DNA of 64,000 nucleotides from Sthenelais limicola (taxonomy: Eukaryota > Annelida > Polychaeta > Phyllodocida > Sigalionidae). Below, piece after piece: positions 60,278-64,000 of the stretch. A model generated the notes under the pieces. It worked only from the letters and a program-made list of their open reading frames with translations, made no database searches and was not told where the DNA came from. The position numbers and the translations under genes are program-made. Numbering within the stretch: position 1 is the first letter of the stretch; each line of letters begins with the position of its first letter. The DNA is taken from the NCBI GenBank assembly GCA_942159475.1, contig OW804102.1, positions 31,254,873-31,318,872 of the forward strand. The letters are read 5' to 3'.

Positions 60278-62100
60278 GTTTGTAAAGGGAATATGAATCT
60301 TCTTACGTCTTTTTCGAAGCTAAAGACGTTTTCATTGCATTTGTTATAATATATTTCATACCAACCAGATGTATAAGTACAAGATCTACTTTTAAGTTGG
60401 TATAAAACATGCCCCACATTGTAATTACGCATGGCCCTAGTAATTAGGGATCTAAAGATCAAGGAAGAAGCGTCCCATTGTCAAGGCGCCGACTCAATAT
60501 TTAAATTTTGGAGGATAGCTGCCCTATATATTCTCCTAACGTTATTCCTAACCGAGCTTGAATCTAAATAAGCGATACAAGGACAACGTATACTTTCAAG
60601 TGAAAGTTGAAGAAGTTTATTTAAGGCATGTATATCCTGCACTGAGCGTATGTGCTAGGAATGAATCATGGAAAGAGACCGTAGAAAACAGGCTAGTCTA
60701 TGGATATTTCAGAAGGGGGACTAATACGATCACTAAATCTTCAAACATTTATTTTTCCCTGGACCCATCTAAGTATGAACTTTTGATAACACATGAGAGC
60801 AATTGATTCGTCTATTATAGATATTAATCATTTGTATTTTAGGATTCAACTGTAATCTGATCATTTGTATTCTAGGATTCAACTAATTGAAACTAATTAT
60901 TAGAGGAGAGGACAGTTCTGTATGAGCTCGTTGTATTTTTCTCTAACTTTCGGGCTTAATTCCCCTACATCAGGTGATAATGGTATGACGTATTTGAAAT
61001 AAAATTTTCGGGCAAAGTTAGTTCTCTCAACCACTAACCCCACCTGGATCTGCCCTTCCCACTGAAATGTTTCAGAAAGCGGCGGTTATTTGGAGATATA
61101 TTACCAACCTTTGAAGACTTAGCTTCAGTTAGAGCAATTAGGAGCACAATGACAAGTCTGTGGTTCCATGCCTCTGATCAAAGGCTATACTTTATAACAT
61201 GGCCTCAATTCATGTTATCAAAATAATCTAAATGTACATGTATATATATATATACACATTACATGTATAATATTTAGCAGGGTTGAGGCACAATAAAATA
61301 TGCGGTCATTTCCTTCGTGAAAACTTAAGTCTATATATTACTCAAGAATATAAGGTAATAAGCTTTGAACAAAGGGTCTAGAGAGCAGAGGATCAATTTT
61401 AATTTCCCAAAATCCGATACTCAACAATTATCCTGTCTTCTATTGCATATGAAAATTAGTTACTAATTGGCTGCAAAGGGGGTATAATACATATCTATAC
61501 ATTGAATTTGAACACTTCTGAAACTGGGCTTTTAAGTGTCCTCAATGGCGAGGTGACCAATTAATTGGGGTCATTATGAAAAGGAATGTACAGTAAATGG
61601 ACTTGCTGTAACGCTCCATAATTTAGCAAGGTGTCCGAATTCAAGAAAATATTTTACTGCATTTTTATTAACAATAATTAATTATAACTATCTGGTTAAT
61701 TACTGAGCTACAATATACATCTATAACTAGATCAGTGGTCAGTTGCGCAGATCCCCATTTACCATAGTAACAGTTATAAATATAGCCAACTCCTGTGCCT
61801 ACGCATTATCACCCTCTATTCCTTATCCCTATATGGAATAAACATGAGCAAAGTCAACACAAAAAAAGTGGCAGAAACTGACTGACACTGCTGCACTGAA
61901 ATGTACCTGGCTGTTCCCAGGCAACAACTGGCGCACTGGAGGAGGACGCAATGTAACCAACATCCAGCAGCGAACAGTACCCATGACGTCATCATGCTTC
62001 AGACTCCAGCCAAGCTGGGATGGATTGGTGTTGAGGGGTGGGTGGTGGGTGGAGGGGGCCCAGGACTTTCCGTGCAAAAGAGGTTGGTTTTTTGTATGTA

Positions 62101-62283
62101 TACTGTAAACGTATTTATTTTCGCGCACTAAGTATTTTGACACCGTTTCGCGCGGATTTAAATTCGCGCAGCAATGAAGTCTCAGACCTTGTTTATGCAA
62201 TAATTATACTTAAGCACAGGATTTTTTTTTCGCGCACAAATAGCGGAAGTAAATACTGCGCGAACATTAATACGTTTACAGTA
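62101..62283. mobile_element. TA-flanked palindromic MITE with CGCGCA repeats
   Basis: TACTGTAAACGTATTTATTT at the left and TTAATACGTTTACAGTA at the right are inverted repeats with TA flanks. Internal CGCGCAC, TTCGCGCGGATTTAAATTCG and CGCGCACAAATAGCGGAAGT repeats. A decayed relative lies at 2535-2620. Confidence 0.75.
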
Positions 62284-62486
62284 TATGGTATATTAAATAT
62301 TCAAGATTTTTTTTTAGAATTTTGAAAGACATACCGGGTAAGTACCGGTAGTAAGGTGAATTAGAATTGTGATATTTATCGAGGCAATAAAAAGCTGAGT
62401 GTGACGTGGTGCAATGTACCCAATCCCATGATACAATGTGCCAAACATTGCAGTCAATTAAAATTTGATAGATAAAATGATCCAAA

Positions 62487-62599
62487 GCTCGATCCCATTA
62501 GGGCGCCTACTCAAGGGCCAGGAAAGACATTAACGCAGTAGGCGTCCAATCACTGGCATACCTTTCGTATCTGATCTGAGAGGTTCTGAACCTAGACTG
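62487..62599 (+). mobile_element. MITE-A copy 12 (5' truncated)
   Basis: Only the right half remains: GCGCCTACTCAAGGGCCAGG, GCAGTAGGCGTCCAATCACT and CCTAGACTG. Confidence 0.82.
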
Positions 62600-62950
62600 A
62601 ACCCTTCAGCCCCCCCGCCCCCCAATTCAAATACACCTAAATTCATAGGCAGGGGGCAGTAGAATGACAAAATGTGGGGATCCATCTCCAAGAGGCGCCA
62701 GGCCGAGCAGAAATGGCAGAGTGCAGCAGGGACGTAAGCTGGCTCAGTATCAAAATGTAACCATTCAGCCATGACTCATAAAAAAGCGCCAAGGGGTACG
62801 CCTGGTACATTCAGGACAAACTGCATCTTTCTCAAATATAAATAAATATTCCAGCTTTCGGGCGAGAAATCTCTCCAGTTACTCGCCTTTCACGGATATT
62901 ACATGAATTTAAATCATGAATTTATGCCTTTTCTGCAGTGACTCTGACGG

Positions 62951-63117
62951 CAATCCAGGCCCAAAGATGAGAGTCCCTTCAAACGGAGGGAAAGCCTCTC
63001 GCCTCAAACATTCCATAAAGACCGCAAAATATCACTATATTCCCATTAGCGCGCCTAGTCCTAGGCCAGGAAACCAATTAGCGAAGTAGGCGTCTAATCA
63101 CTTATGAACCTAGACTG
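62951..63117 (+). mobile_element. MITE-A copy 13
   Basis: CAATCCAGGCCCAAAGATGA start, AAACGGAGGGAAAGCCTCTC, TTAGCGAAGTAGGCGTCTAA and ACCTAGACTG end; the ATTCTTATCTGATCTG segment is deleted. Confidence 0.85.
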
Positions 63118-64000
63118 CATGGATTTAAATGCCTTTTTTGCAGTGAGTCTCAAGGGGAGGAAAATCATCACCCCATGAATAATATAATATCATATCTAAG
63201 ATTGTAGATTGTTATCACTTACCGTGATTTAAAAAATCTAAATGACTATTTGGAGTGATTGAAAATAAAGTTTGATGGTCCAAAACTTTTAAAGGCACAT
63301 TGTTTTACCAAAGGGTTTCCGATTGCTGCAACCTTTATATCAAAATGTGTATCTATCTGGATACAAACTTAATTGGCTAGTGTAAATTAGTTGGACTTAT
63401 GGCCCACAACGAAGATAGATAAAGTCTGGTTCATATTTTCTGACATACAAATCTAACTTATGTGACATTGTGGGAGTCGTTCCCGCCAATAAAGCCTGAG
63501 TTTGACCAGTGACGGATAAATAAGCGACGGAGATGACAAGCCATAACAAACCATCCGTCAAATGCTGATCTACATCCATACTCAAAAATAAAATTACAGT
63601 AAAGCTTTTACTTGTGGACAGATCTATAAACCGGACACCTCGATATTATGGAGGGTTAGGTCCAGACCTACTTGAAGGTAATAACTAATATCCATCATAA
63701 AACCCACTCTTTAATCCGGACAATTCATTATTGTAGAAACAACCATCTTAAGGGTCTTGGGTTAGTACTTAGAGGAAGGGATTTTACTGTATTACACATT
63801 TATACACCAGATTATTCAAGAGTTCAAAACGAAAGCATGATAAAGGTATAGATGTACTTTTTGCCAAATTTGCTAATTAATGCCTTCTAGACTACAGAAA
63901 TCCATAATATGGTCCGACTGTAAGGTGCTTTTCACGACGTGCAGTGGAGATGTGCAGTTCCAATCCACTACAGGATCACAAGTTTACACAACGTCCACCT

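Larger units (their letters stand above)
59231..64000. other. 5' flank of Dixin: no convincing gene
   Basis: AT-rich sequence upstream of Dixin with GA-rich tracts (59640-59780, 59850-59945), a weak plus-strand exon-like piece (60176-60277), a TA-flanked palindromic element (62101-62283) and two MITE-A copies (62487-62599, 62951-63117). Open frames are short and lack similarity. Confidence 0.6.

Overview
This is a eukaryotic, animal-type window. It has spliced exons with GT-AG borders, introns from about 0.3 to 35 kb, many short inverted-repeat transposons and long (GA)n microsatellites, and nothing prokaryotic. The main gene is an orthologue of Dixin (DIXDC1), a Wnt/Dishevelled-pathway scaffold of bilaterians. 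The AT-rich introns and MITE load suggest a marine invertebrate bilaterian, but the sequence alone does not fix the phylum.

Dixin is on the minus strand and runs from an ATG at 59051 leftwards past base 1. Twelve coding exons can be placed, with mutually consistent phases, giving 1020 in-frame codons. Exon 1 (57381-59051) codes for a 557-residue proline/serine-rich N-terminal region that I do not recognise from vertebrate Dixin. Exons 2-4 (20913-22794) make the calponin-homology (CH) domain. Exons 5-6 (20213-20304, 3440-3648) are a linker with the conserved GAAAALAD motif. Exons 7-12 (1-2873) make the coiled coil. The DIX domain must lie left of the window. A short exon at 9958-10004 has its own ATG and the same splice phase as exon 5, so it may be an alternative start giving a CH-less short isoform.

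Intron 1 (22795-57380) contains a nearly intact 5.49-kb DNA transposon at 37365-42855. It has about 750-bp terminal inverted repeats (about 98-99% alike), a DDE-type transposase-like ORF, and a second ORF with a PIN/XPG-like nuclease motif set and a C-terminal cysteine cluster, one frameshift apart. The arrangement resembles Academ-type transposons. Each terminal repeat carries two copies of CCACCAGGGGGC, which matches the CTCF core motif.

The rest is intronic or flanking DNA with repeats: at least 13 copies of a roughly 200-bp MITE ending in CAGTCTAGG/CCTAGACTG, a second inverted-repeat family (complete copy 50527-50900 with a CATATA target duplication), TA-flanked palindromic elements, hairpin repeats, a tRNA-derived SINE-like piece, a 50-bp minisatellite and many microsatellites. 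A CpG-rich patch with CRE-like sites lies at 31930-32210. To the right of 59100 is the presumed promoter and 5' flank, with one weak plus-strand exon-like segment at 60176-60277.
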